Assembly: GCA_030427245.1 (NCBI GenBank)
Contig: JAUHXA010000028.1
Span: 1 to 64,000, forward strand
Direction of reading: 5' to 3'
Length of the DNA: 64,000 nucleotides
Origin: Bacteroidia bacterium
GTDB lineage: Bacteria; Bacteroidota; Bacteroidia; Chitinophagales; UBA2359
This document shows, one piece after another, positions 43,660-51,724 of this stretch. A program made the position numbers and the translations under genes. The notes under the pieces were generated by a model. The model did not search any database and was not told where the DNA came from. It saw nothing but the letters and a program-made list of their open reading frames with translations. Within the stretch, counting starts at the first letter, position 1; each line of letters opens with the position of its first letter.

Positions 43660-45402
43660 ATGGTAAAAATTCCTTATGGCAGCGTGGGTACTTTCGAAGA
43701 CTTGGTAACACAAGGGTATCATTATGTCGACCAAACTAAATATCTCGAAAGATTGGAGGGCTTGAACAAAAAACATTTGTTCTTTTTGCGTCCTCGTCGA
43801 TTTGGCAAGAGTCTATTTGTTTCCGTTTTAGATTATTATTATGGTATGGAGTACCAAGACAAATTTGAAGATTTGTTTGGTGCATATTACATCGGACAAA
43901 AACCTACCCCTCTGAGAAATAGTTACTTAATGCTAAAGTTTAACTTTTCGGGCATCAATACGGCTACTAATGAGACAACTCATCGGGGTTTTTTAGAAGA
44001 GGTTCGTTTGGGGGTACTGCGTTTTTTAAAAAACTACAACTCTATTTTTAATCAAAAAAATCAAGAAATTCTTCAGACTATTTCTGACCCAGAAATAATC
44101 ATGAAACAATTGTGGAATTGGGTGAGAGACGAAGCGAAAGGTGAAAAAGTCTATATATTGATAGATGAATACGACCATTTCACCAACGAAATGGTGGCGT
44201 ATCGATTTGAGGAATTCAAGAAAGTAGTGGGACGAAATGGCTGGGTGCGGAAGTTTTATGAAACATTGAAGATTGGAGCAGATACAGGAATTGTCGACCG
44301 CACTTTTATCACTGGAGTTACCCCTGTTACATTGGATAGTTTGACGAGTGGATTTAGCAATGCAACTGATATTAGCACCGACATTCGATTTGGTGAGATG
44401 ATGGGTTTTACACATGGAGAGGTGAAAATTATTTTGCAAAAGATTGGCATTGAAGAAGAAAGATTAGAAGATGTTTTAAAGGATTTGAAGGAATGGTACA
44501 ATGGGTATATTTTCAACAAAGATATGACTGAGAGTATATATAACTCCGAAATGGTTTTGTATTTTGCAGACCAATACTTGATATCAAATTGTTATCCCGA
44601 GCAACTTTTAGCTACAAGTGTGGCTACGGATTACCACAAAATTCGGTCTATGTTTCGGATTGCTCACAAGGAGCAAGAGAATATGGATACACTTCAAGAA
44701 ATACTGAAAACAGGAACAATAAAAGCTCCGCTAACCATTAAATTCAACTTTGAAGAAGATTGGCAACAACACAATTTCGTGAGCTTGTTGTTTTATTTGG
44801 GTTTTTTGACCATCAAAGGTAGCGAATTAACCCGTTTGATTTTTGGTATTCCTAATTATGTAATACAGCAATTGTATTACCAATATTTTAGTCAAATCAT
44901 ACTAAGCAGAGCAAAATTGAATACATACAGCATAGACATTCAAGAACCAATATCTGAGCTGGCATTGTATAACAACTACAAACCCATAGTTGAACTGACA
45001 GAATCCGTACTTACCCAACTATCTGCCAACAATGACCGAGCTGCCTTCAATGAAACGCACATCAAATCTATATTTGTTTCTTGGTTTTATGCTACAGGAG
45101 TTTACCACATTTACAGTGAATTGGAAGTAGCAAAGAAGAACCAAAACAAGGACAAAGGCAGAATTGATTTACTGTTGACCCGCCGTCCACCTTTTGAAGA
45201 GGAAGTAAAATATCAGTTTATTTTTGAATTGAAGTACTTGAAAAAGAAAAACGTTGGGCAACTGCAAACCGTTCGGCAAGAAGCTGTTGACCAATTGAAG
45301 GACTATTTGAAGGATGAAAAAGTAAAGCATTTGAAAGATTTAAAGGCTTATGTAATCATGTTTGTTGCCAATAAGGCGGAAGTGATTGAGGTGAAGGTTT
45401 AG
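43660..45402 (+). CDS. AAA-ATPase-like / PD-(D/E)XK nuclease-superfamily protein
   Basis: 580 residues of the AAA-ATPase_like plus DUF1703 (PD-(D/E)XK) type, common in many copies in Bacteroidota. Residues 1-290 carry the ATPase: PYGSVGTFEDLVTQGYHYVDQT, P-loop-like RPRRFGKS (44-51) and ILIDEYDHFTN. Residues about 480-580 are nuclease-like: GRIDLLL supplies an Asp, and FIFELKYLKK supplies Glu-x-Lys. The family has no proven function; defence, DNA conflict and transposon-like spread have been proposed. It stands alone between two housekeeping genes and is followed by a repeat-rich spacer. Confidence 0.88.
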   Translation: MVKIPYGSVGTFEDLVTQGYHYVDQTKYLERLEGLNKKHLFFLRPRRFGKSLFVSVLDYYYGMEYQDKFEDLFGAYYIGQKPTPLRNSYLMLKFNFSGINTATNETTHRGFLEEVRLGVLRFLKNYNSIFNQKNQEILQTISDPEIIMKQLWNWVRDEAKGEKVYILIDEYDHFTNEMVAYRFEEFKKVVGRNGWVRKFYETLKIGADTGIVDRTFITGVTPVTLDSLTSGFSNATDISTDIRFGEMMGFTHGEVKIILQKIGIEEERLEDVLKDLKEWYNGYIFNKDMTESIYNSEMVLYFADQYLISNCYPEQLLATSVATDYHKIRSMFRIAHKEQENMDTLQEILKTGTIKAPLTIKFNFEEDWQQHNFVSLLFYLGFLTIKGSELTRLIFGIPNYVIQQLYYQYFSQIILSRAKLNTYSIDIQEPISELALYNNYKPIVELTESVLTQLSANNDRAAFNETHIKSIFVSWFYATGVYHIYSELEVAKKNQNKDKGRIDLLLTRRPPFEEEVKYQFIFELKYLKKKNVGQLQTVRQEAVDQLKDYLKDEKVKHLKDLKAYVIMFVANKAEVIEVKV

Positions 45403-45482
45403 TTCCTTTATAGAATTTCCTTATTTTTGCGGCTTCAATTTTTGAAGAACCAAAGGAACTATTTTGGTTGAATATTGATTAG

Positions 45483-45661
45483 TGCACTGTAACAGAAATT
45501 TCTTAATATCATTTTATGACAAAATTCGTGCATTTACATCCCCCTAACTCCCCCTTCAAAGGGGGAGTTTACTCACTATCAGTGTATTCCCCCTTTGAAG
45601 GGGGGGAGGGGGATGTTGCGCCAGTTTTGTCACACTGTCAAAAAACTTCCGTTGCACTGTA
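45483..45661. mobile_element. Inverted-repeat element with possible 9-bp target duplication
   Basis: Outer direct repeats TGCACTGTA are at 45483-45491 and 45653-45661. Inside, the left end reads ACAGAAATTTCTT and the right end, inverted, reads ACGGAAGTTTTTT; ATGACAAAATT and GTGACAAAACT (inverted) pair further in. The centre is a C/G palindrome (CCCCCTTCAAAGGGGG twice, 45551-45566 and 45589-45604, flanking about 20 bases). No transposase. The palindrome partly extends into the TGCACTGTA repeats, so the duplication is likely but not certain. Confidence 0.6.
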
Positions 45662-45700
45662 TTAGTTTTAGTAATCTGAGCTTTGAACAGGAATTGACTA

Positions 45701-45823
45701 AGTAAAAAAGAAAAAATAACTCATCGACCAATATTCCCCTTTTGAAAAGCCTGCCCCGATTTCTCGGTGGGGGATGGGGTATGTTAGCAAAAGAAAACGA
45801 GGAGTTATTTTTTTACCCTTACT
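45701..45823. mobile_element. Inverted-repeat element, copy B (123 bp)
   Basis: Reverse-orientation copy of the element at 12976-13076, with the same ~22-bp ends (AGTAAAAAAGAAAAAATAAC at left, TTACT at right) and core (TACCCCATCCCC when inverted). It differs by about 22 extra bases (CCCGATTTCTCGGTGGG region) in the middle. ACTAAG is at both outer edges. It sits about 130 bases before valS, after the element at 45483-45661; the whole 45403-45952 spacer contains no gene. Confidence 0.75.
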
Positions 45824-45952
45824 AAGAAAAAAATATACTCATATTAAGTGAGATTCCTTTCTGTAAACAATTTTTGTTCAGTTCAACATTGCCAAGATTA
45901 TCAACCAAACATTAATAGCATCCACTAAGAATCCATAGCAACAATAGAGAAT

Positions 45953-48562
45953 ATGCAAACGAAATACAATCCACAAGACGTAGAAGAAAAATGGTATGAG
46001 TATTGGGAGAAACACGAATTGTTTAAATCCGTGCCCGATGAGAGAGAGCCTTATACAATCGTGATTCCTCCACCAAATGTAACAGGTGTCCTGCACATGG
46101 GACACATGCTCAACAATACGATTCAAGACCTTTTGATTCGCAGAGCACGTATGCAGGGCTACAACGCCTGTTGGGTGCCTGGAAGTGACCACGCTTCAAT
46201 CGCAACGGAGGCGAAGGTGGTCAAGATGTTGAAGAAAAAAGGCATCAGCAAACACGATATCGGACGTGAGGAGTTTTTGAAGCATGCTTGGGAATGGACG
46301 GAAGAATACGGAGGTATTATTTTTAAGCAGTTGCGGAAATTGGGCGTAAGTTGTGATTGGAGTAGAACCCGTTTTACCCTCGAAGACAAGCTTTCGGATG
46401 CCGTTGTAAAAGTATTTGTGGATTTGTACCGCAAGGGTAAAATCTACCGAGCCAATCGCATTGGACATTGGGATGTAGCTGCTCAAACGGCACTTTCTGA
46501 CCAAGAGGTGATTTACAAAGATGTAAACGCCAAACTCTACCACGTTCGCTACAAAATTGAAGGAACAGAAGATGAATGGATAACAGTCGCAACAACTCGC
46601 CCCGAAACCATCATGGGAGATACTGCCATATGTTTTCACCCCGAAGACGAGCGTTACCAATCTTTGAAGGGCAAAAAGGTACTTGTGCCTTTGATTAATC
46701 GTGCGATTCCTGTCATTTATGATGAATATGTCGATATGGAATTTGGTACGGGTGGTTTGAAAATCACCCCTGCTCACGATGCAAATGACTTTGCATTGGG
46801 CGAAAAACACGGTTTGCCGATTATTGATGTGTTGAATCCCGATGGCACGATGAGCGAAGCCGCACAATTGTATATTGGAGAAGACAGAGATAAGGCGAGG
46901 AAATTGATTGCGAAGGATTTGGAAGCTGCGGGACATTTGGTGAAGGTGGAGGATTTACCGCACAAAGTTGGTTTTTCGGAGCGAACAAATGTGGTCGTTG
47001 AACCTCGCATTACGCCTCAGTGGTACATGAGCATGGAGGAAACGGCAAAGCCTGCATTGGAAGCGGTGATGAACGATACGATTCAGTTTTTCCCTCCAAA
47101 ATACAAGAATACTTACCGTCATTGGATGGAAAATATTCGGGATTGGTGTATTTCTCGTCAATTGTGGTGGGGACAGCGGATTCCGATTTACTACTTGGCG
47201 GATGGTAGTCATGTATGTGCTGAAACTGCGGAGGAAGCCCTCGAATTGGCGAAAGAACAAAGTGGCAATCCAAATTTGACGGCTGCAGATTTGCGGCAAG
47301 ACCCCGATGTGGTGGATACTTGGTTTTCGTCTTGGTTGTGGCCGATTTCGGTTTTTGATGGTTTTGAAAACCGTGAGGAATTGGATTATTACTACCCGAC
47401 TTCGGTATTGGTGACGGGTTGGGACATCCTGTTTTTGTGGGTGGCTCGAATGGTGATGGCAGGCTACGAATGGGAAGGTCAATACCCGTTTAAGGATGTG
47501 TATTATACAGGCATGGTTCGGGACGAAAAAGGACGCAAAATGTCTAAATCGCTCGGCAATTCTCCTGACCCACTGGGTTTGATAGAGACGTATGGAGCGG
47601 ATGGTGTGAGAGTTGGTTTGTTGATGAGTTCTCCAGCGGGCGGTGATTTGTTGTTTGACAACAAGTTGTGTGAGCAAGGTCGCAACTTTAGCAACAAGAT
47701 TTGGAATGCGCTTCGATTGGTGAAGGGTTGGGAAGTGAAGGAAGGTAAAAATGAAAACATTGATGCAATCGTGGATTGGTTTGAAAATCGCTTCAATCAG
47801 GTAGTGGCAGAAACCGAAAAACAATACGAAACTTACAGTATTTCGGAAGCTCTCAAAACGATTTACTCTTTTGTTTGGAACGATTTCTTTTCGGTCTATC
47901 TCGAAATGGCGAAGCCCGAATACCAACAACCGATTGACCAATATACCTACGACAAAACGATTGAACTCTTTGAGAAGTGCATCAAATTGCTACATCCTTT
48001 TATGCCGTTTTTGACGGAGGAAGTGTATCACCTATTGAAAGAAAGAACAGAAGGTGATTCGATTTGTGTGGCAAAGTACCCCGAAGTGTTGGACTTCAAT
48101 CAAGCTGCAATTGACAAAGGCGAAACGGCTAAAGAACTCTTAACAAAACTTCGTGACCTTAGAAATAGCCAAAAATTGAAGCAACGTGATTTGCTGCAAT
48201 TGAGTGTCAAAACTTCTCAACCTGAGTTGTTTGATGGTTTGATTCCGCTTTTGAAGCGCAAGGCTTTCTTGGAGTCTTTTGACTTTACGGATGAAGATGT
48301 AAGTGGTGCGGTGAGTTTCCGAATCGGGAAAGATACCTTTTTTGTTCCGCTTGGTGATAAGGTGGATTTGGAGGAGGAACGCCAAAAAATTCAGAAGGAA
48401 TTGGATTATTTGAGTGGACTGAAAGTGAAGTTGAATAAGAAATTGGGCAATGAACGGTTTGTGAACAATGCGCCTGCTGCGGTGGTGGATAAGGAAAAGA
48501 AGAAATTGGCAGATACGGAGGGGAAGATGGCGGTATTGGAGGAGCAGTTGGGGAATTTGTAG
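45953..48562 (+). CDS. valS: Valyl-tRNA synthetase
   Basis: 869 residues; class I synthetase charging tRNA-Val. The HIGH motif is HMGH (48-51) in PPPNVTGVLHMGHML, KMSKS is at 529-533 (GRKMSKSLGN), and the editing domain lies between about 190 and 340 (TTRPETIMGDTA and GTGGLKITPAHDANDF). An anticodon-binding domain and a C-terminal coiled-coil (QKELDYLSGLKVKLNKKLGN) complete it. Length is normal for the family. The 550-bp spacer before it holds two palindromic elements. Confidence 0.98.
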   Translation: MQTKYNPQDVEEKWYEYWEKHELFKSVPDEREPYTIVIPPPNVTGVLHMGHMLNNTIQDLLIRRARMQGYNACWVPGSDHASIATEAKVVKMLKKKGISKHDIGREEFLKHAWEWTEEYGGIIFKQLRKLGVSCDWSRTRFTLEDKLSDAVVKVFVDLYRKGKIYRANRIGHWDVAAQTALSDQEVIYKDVNAKLYHVRYKIEGTEDEWITVATTRPETIMGDTAICFHPEDERYQSLKGKKVLVPLINRAIPVIYDEYVDMEFGTGGLKITPAHDANDFALGEKHGLPIIDVLNPDGTMSEAAQLYIGEDRDKARKLIAKDLEAAGHLVKVEDLPHKVGFSERTNVVVEPRITPQWYMSMEETAKPALEAVMNDTIQFFPPKYKNTYRHWMENIRDWCISRQLWWGQRIPIYYLADGSHVCAETAEEALELAKEQSGNPNLTAADLRQDPDVVDTWFSSWLWPISVFDGFENREELDYYYPTSVLVTGWDILFLWVARMVMAGYEWEGQYPFKDVYYTGMVRDEKGRKMSKSLGNSPDPLGLIETYGADGVRVGLLMSSPAGGDLLFDNKLCEQGRNFSNKIWNALRLVKGWEVKEGKNENIDAIVDWFENRFNQVVAETEKQYETYSISEALKTIYSFVWNDFFSVYLEMAKPEYQQPIDQYTYDKTIELFEKCIKLLHPFMPFLTEEVYHLLKERTEGDSICVAKYPEVLDFNQAAIDKGETAKELLTKLRDLRNSQKLKQRDLLQLSVKTSQPELFDGLIPLLKRKAFLESFDFTDEDVSGAVSFRIGKDTFFVPLGDKVDLEEERQKIQKELDYLSGLKVKLNKKLGNERFVNNAPAAVVDKEKKKLADTEGKMAVLEEQLGNL

Positions 48563-48704
48563 GGATAAGAAGTCAGAGGAGGGAAGTGAGAAGTGAGATT
48601 TCCCCAACTGAATTGTAAGCTGATGATAAGGAAAACTTACTGAGAGGATAAATTGTTTGAAGTTCAAGAAACATGTTTTTTACCTGAAAAATCTATCTTC
48701 ACCA

Positions 48705-49109
48705 ATGGAATTAAATACTGCTGTTCAAATTGACCTCAAAAGTATTTTACAAGGAATTGCCTTATTGGATACGAATAACTTACGCTTATTTGGGAATGAA
48801 GTTCTGCAATTGGTTTTAAGACGTACTGCTGATGATGAACAAGTAAAGGAGTTGGGGTTGGTTTATCAAATATATACACTGATTCCACAAGAAACCAAAT
48901 TGCGCTATGATGAATTGGTTGCCAAACTTGAAAGGGAAGAACTCAACTCTAAGGAGCATCAAGAGTATGTCGACTTGAATGAGCAAATGGAAAATTTCAG
49001 TGTTGAACGCCTTAAACTTTTGATTGAATTGGCTGAAATTCGCCAAACAACTGTTCCAAACGTGATGCTTCAACTTGGTCTCCAAAAAAGAATGCAGTTA
49101 TCTTATTGA
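48705..49109 (+). CDS. Hypothetical protein
   Basis: About 134 residues from the ATG at 48705 (MELNTAVQIDLKSILQG); an earlier ATG at 48657 would add 16 residues of unlikely composition. Soluble, helical and rich in Glu and Leu, with a central segment EELNSKEHQEYVDLNEQMENFSVERL that suggests a coiled coil and an end RQTTVPNVMLQLGLQ. I recognise no domain. It follows valS by about 140 bases; function unknown. Confidence 0.6.
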   Translation: MELNTAVQIDLKSILQGIALLDTNNLRLFGNEVLQLVLRRTADDEQVKELGLVYQIYTLIPQETKLRYDELVAKLEREELNSKEHQEYVDLNEQMENFSVERLKLLIELAEIRQTTVPNVMLQLGLQKRMQLSY

Positions 49110-49250
49110 AAATGAATCGAACGGGTTTGGTGAATTTGAGAAGATTGTTATTGATGATTAAAGAGCATCCTCCAAAAGTTTAAAGTAGCTGTTTTGTAGG
49201 TTTGAACACAGAGGCACAAAGACACGGAGATTTTTTTGGATTAGGAAAAA

Positions 49251-49305
49251 ACTTTGTCAACAGTCGCAGACTCCCGAGGTTTCGGGACAAGTTATGACAA
49301 CAGTT
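49251..49305. repeat. Degenerate relative of the 131-bp repeat tail, with CCCGA palindrome
   Basis: ACTTTGTCAACAGT (49251-49264) and ATGACAACAGTT (49294-49305) are inverse forms of the AACTGTTGACAAAGT and AACTGTTGTCAAAG words in the array at 784-1176. A palindrome CCCGAGGTTTCGGG is at 49273-49286. Confidence 0.4.
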
Positions 49306-49372
49306 AGAGATTTTCAACAATGAAATACCACCTTGATTCAAGTCCGCACCAAAGATGCTCCCGCCAATCAGA

Positions 49373-49876
49373 CTATTTAATGCGCTTGGCTTGAGTAGTG
49401 AACGAAAGCCCTTGTGTGCCTTGCATGGAATTCATCACCCCTTCAAACAGCGGCTCAGGGCAGCCTTTTGGGATTTTCCATTCAAAGATAAAATTTGAGC
49501 CAGTACCGCCTTCTATATCTTCATGGTCAATGATTATTTCAGTTGTCTCCATAGGAGAGAGGAAAATAGGATAATCAAAATAAGTTCTTAGAGACGTGCC
49601 ATGTGTATCGTAATACTCTGCCCTCAAGAGATAGATGGTATCCAAATCACTGGTATTTCTTAAGCTAATCATTCCCGTCAAGTTGTATTTTTGATTTTGC
49701 GTAAAACTATAAATTTGGGAATAAACAGAAAGGTAGGATTTACCATATTCGAGAGAGTCTTTTTCACTTATGGTAATCCTTTTTTTTGACCATTTTTCTG
49801 GATTTATCGAAACAGGTTCCTGCTGTTGGGAGCATCCAAAAAGAAAAATTGCAGCACAAAAAACAATGTATCTCAT
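49373..49876 (-). CDS. DUF3124 domain-containing lipoprotein
   Basis: 167 residues with a lipoprotein signal (MRYIVFCAAIFLFGC, lipobox cysteine at 15). The mature part matches the DUF3124 style: LTGMISLRNTSDLDTIYLLRAEYYDTHGTSLR, then IFLSPMETTEIIID and GGTGSNFIFEWKI, ending VMNSMQGTQGLSFTTQAKRIK. The family is small and of unknown function, usually exported. It precedes the phosphoesterase on the same strand by 94 bases in the downstream direction, so a shared transcript is possible. Confidence 0.85.
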   Translation of the reverse strand: MRYIVFCAAIFLFGCSQQQEPVSINPEKWSKKRITISEKDSLEYGKSYLSVYSQIYSFTQNQKYNLTGMISLRNTSDLDTIYLLRAEYYDTHGTSLRTYFDYPIFLSPMETTEIIIDHEDIEGGTGSNFIFEWKIPKGCPEPLFEGVMNSMQGTQGLSFTTQAKRIK

Positions 49877-49970
49877 TAAAATATTTTTTTATTTCCTTAC
49901 TAATAAATCACTTCTCACCTTCTACTTGCCAATAATAGAAGCAGAAAAAATCTTCAATCCATTAAATCCT

Positions 49971-50960
49971 CTACCAAACCAGAGCCAAAGAATCCAAATT
50001 TACAAACTCCCAAGTCAATTCCCGTTGAGTTTTATCCAAAGTCAATTCCAGAATATGGTCAGAAGGAAGCGCAACTCCGTTGTGTTCGGTATACGTTCGG
50101 GCAATACCAGAACCAATCAGCCAAATACCTTTTTCGGTCAAATATTGAAATTCCTTTTCTCTTTGACCATAATCTCCTGCAATGAATACGACTTGAATTC
50201 CCCTATCTTGTACGGCGGTAAACAAGGGATAAAGTGTCTGATGAAACTTCGTATTGGGCTTACATTCACTCAACCAAAAAGCTTTGTTTCCATTCGCTCT
50301 ATCCCACATACTGATGTTTCGTATTCCATCATCTGCATCTCCCCAAATAACATGATGCGTCAACACCACCAAATGAGAAGCATCTTGAATCGTATCGCAT
50401 ACCGTTGTTAGCATGGCTAATTGAGTATCTAATTCGTCACAATCGGGTTCTTCTAAATTGGTGTTTAAGACCATGACTACCAAATTATCAAGCGTAGTGG
50501 TATAATACAAAGGACGTTCGGTGATATTGGTGATAAAGTGTGTGTTCCCATTTCGCACATCGTGATTACCAGGAGCCCAAAGGGTGTGAGGATGCGACAA
50601 ATCAAACAAACAATTCATGTAGTCTAAAGTCGTACTGTCTTTGGTGGTTTCGGAACACATATCTCCTCCCAACCAAACATGCTGAAATTGGTCGAGATAC
50701 TTTTGTTTGACCAAATATTCCAAACGCTCATCTACAGAATAGGGCAAATGATAGGTATGCCCCAAAAATACAATTCGTTCAAGTGTGCTTGCCTCTTTGG
50801 TCTGATGGAAACAGGTATCAGCAGGGTTTTCGCCTTCGTCAATGGGTGTCACAGGAGTTTTTTCACAGCTCAAGGCCAAACAGATAATGGCTAAAAACAA
50901 AGCGAATTGAATGTTTTTGGAAAACGTGTGTAAATGTGTCTTGTTATTGTCTGAAAGCAT
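49971..50960 (-). CDS. Metallophosphoesterase-like lipoprotein
   Basis: 329 residues. A lipoprotein signal ends at Cys32 (LFLAIICLALSC). The phosphoesterase core is partly recognisable: WLGGDMCSE, APGNHDVRNGN, VLTHHVIWGDADDG and FIAGDYGQRE. The first metal motif, normally DxH, is replaced by GHTYH, and the last, normally GHxH, by GDYG. Thus metal binding may be altered or the enzyme may be inactive on ordinary substrates. Located on the cell envelope facing outward or the periplasm. Confidence 0.75.
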   Translation of the reverse strand: MLSDNNKTHLHTFSKNIQFALFLAIICLALSCEKTPVTPIDEGENPADTCFHQTKEASTLERIVFLGHTYHLPYSVDERLEYLVKQKYLDQFQHVWLGGDMCSETTKDSTTLDYMNCLFDLSHPHTLWAPGNHDVRNGNTHFITNITERPLYYTTTLDNLVVMVLNTNLEEPDCDELDTQLAMLTTVCDTIQDASHLVVLTHHVIWGDADDGIRNISMWDRANGNKAFWLSECKPNTKFHQTLYPLFTAVQDRGIQVVFIAGDYGQREKEFQYLTEKGIWLIGSGIARTYTEHNGVALPSDHILELTLDKTQRELTWEFVNLDSLALVW

Positions 50961-51046
50961 ATTCGTTGATTTTTTGTGGATGGTACTAAGTTTTTAAAAT
51001 AAGTAGTAATTTTACCGAGTCTTTTAATAATATCAAAAACCACTCT

Positions 51047-51724
51047 ATGTTAAAATTTGAAGAATATTTAGCACAATTTACAAATACTATTTTACTCAGC
51101 GAATTTTTAATCAATATATTGGTCGCAGCCTTATTAGCAGTAGTAGTGAGTTGGTTTTATCAGCGTTATGGCAATGCGGTTTCTAACCGAAAAAGATTTG
51201 CCGATAACTTTCTCCCTCTTGCCTTGACGACCTTATTGATCATCACCATAGTTAAATCTTCGATTGCCTTGTCTTTGGGCTTGGTTGGGGCCTTGTCCAT
51301 TGTCCGTTTTAGAGCAGCCATCAAAGATCCTGAAGAATTGACCTATTTGTTTTTAGTGATTGGCATTGGCTTGGCAACGGGAGCAAATCAACCGATTATG
51401 GCATTGGTAGCGATTTTTACTATATTATTCTTGGTGTTTGTCCACAAAAAAATCAATGGACAGATTCGATTCAAAAGCGAAGATGCCATGTATGTGAACA
51501 TTCACACAGATGTCGAAGAACTCGAAAAAATTACGAAATTATTAACCGATAAAATGAGTTATGTAGAATTGAAGCGTTTGGATACTTTAGATCAAGGCTT
51601 AGACCTTTCTTTTATTTGCAAGGCGGATTCTATTCAACAGATTCAGACCGTTGCCCAACAGCTAAAAGGATTGTCAACCAATACGCAAGTTTCTATTATT
51701 GACCAACCCGATTTAATTGCATGA
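51047..51724 (+). CDS. DUF4956 membrane protein
   Basis: 225 residues with four or so transmembrane segments in the first 130 residues (LLSEFLINILVAALLAVVVSW; LALTTLLIITIVKSSIALSLGLVGAL; then two more). The motif SLGLVGALSIVRFRAAIKDPEEL is typical of DUF4956 (MgtC-like layout), followed by a cytoplasmic domain with a ferredoxin-like pattern. It starts an operon with CotH and VTC genes; the stop codon overlaps the CotH ATG (ATGA). The family role is unknown, but association with polyphosphate polymerase domains suggests envelope polymer metabolism. Confidence 0.88.
   Translation: MLKFEEYLAQFTNTILLSEFLINILVAALLAVVVSWFYQRYGNAVSNRKRFADNFLPLALTTLLIITIVKSSIALSLGLVGALSIVRFRAAIKDPEELTYLFLVIGIGLATGANQPIMALVAIFTILFLVFVHKKINGQIRFKSEDAMYVNIHTDVEELEKITKLLTDKMSYVELKRLDTLDQGLDLSFICKADSIQQIQTVAQQLKGLSTNTQVSIIDQPDLIA

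Noticed and set aside
45541-45613. The C5/G5 repeats as a CRISPR array
   Set aside because: Only two palindromic copies with no spacer set; it is an inverted-repeat element.
46955-47941. Long antisense frame in valS
   Set aside because: Antisense shadow of the synthetase; no family pattern.
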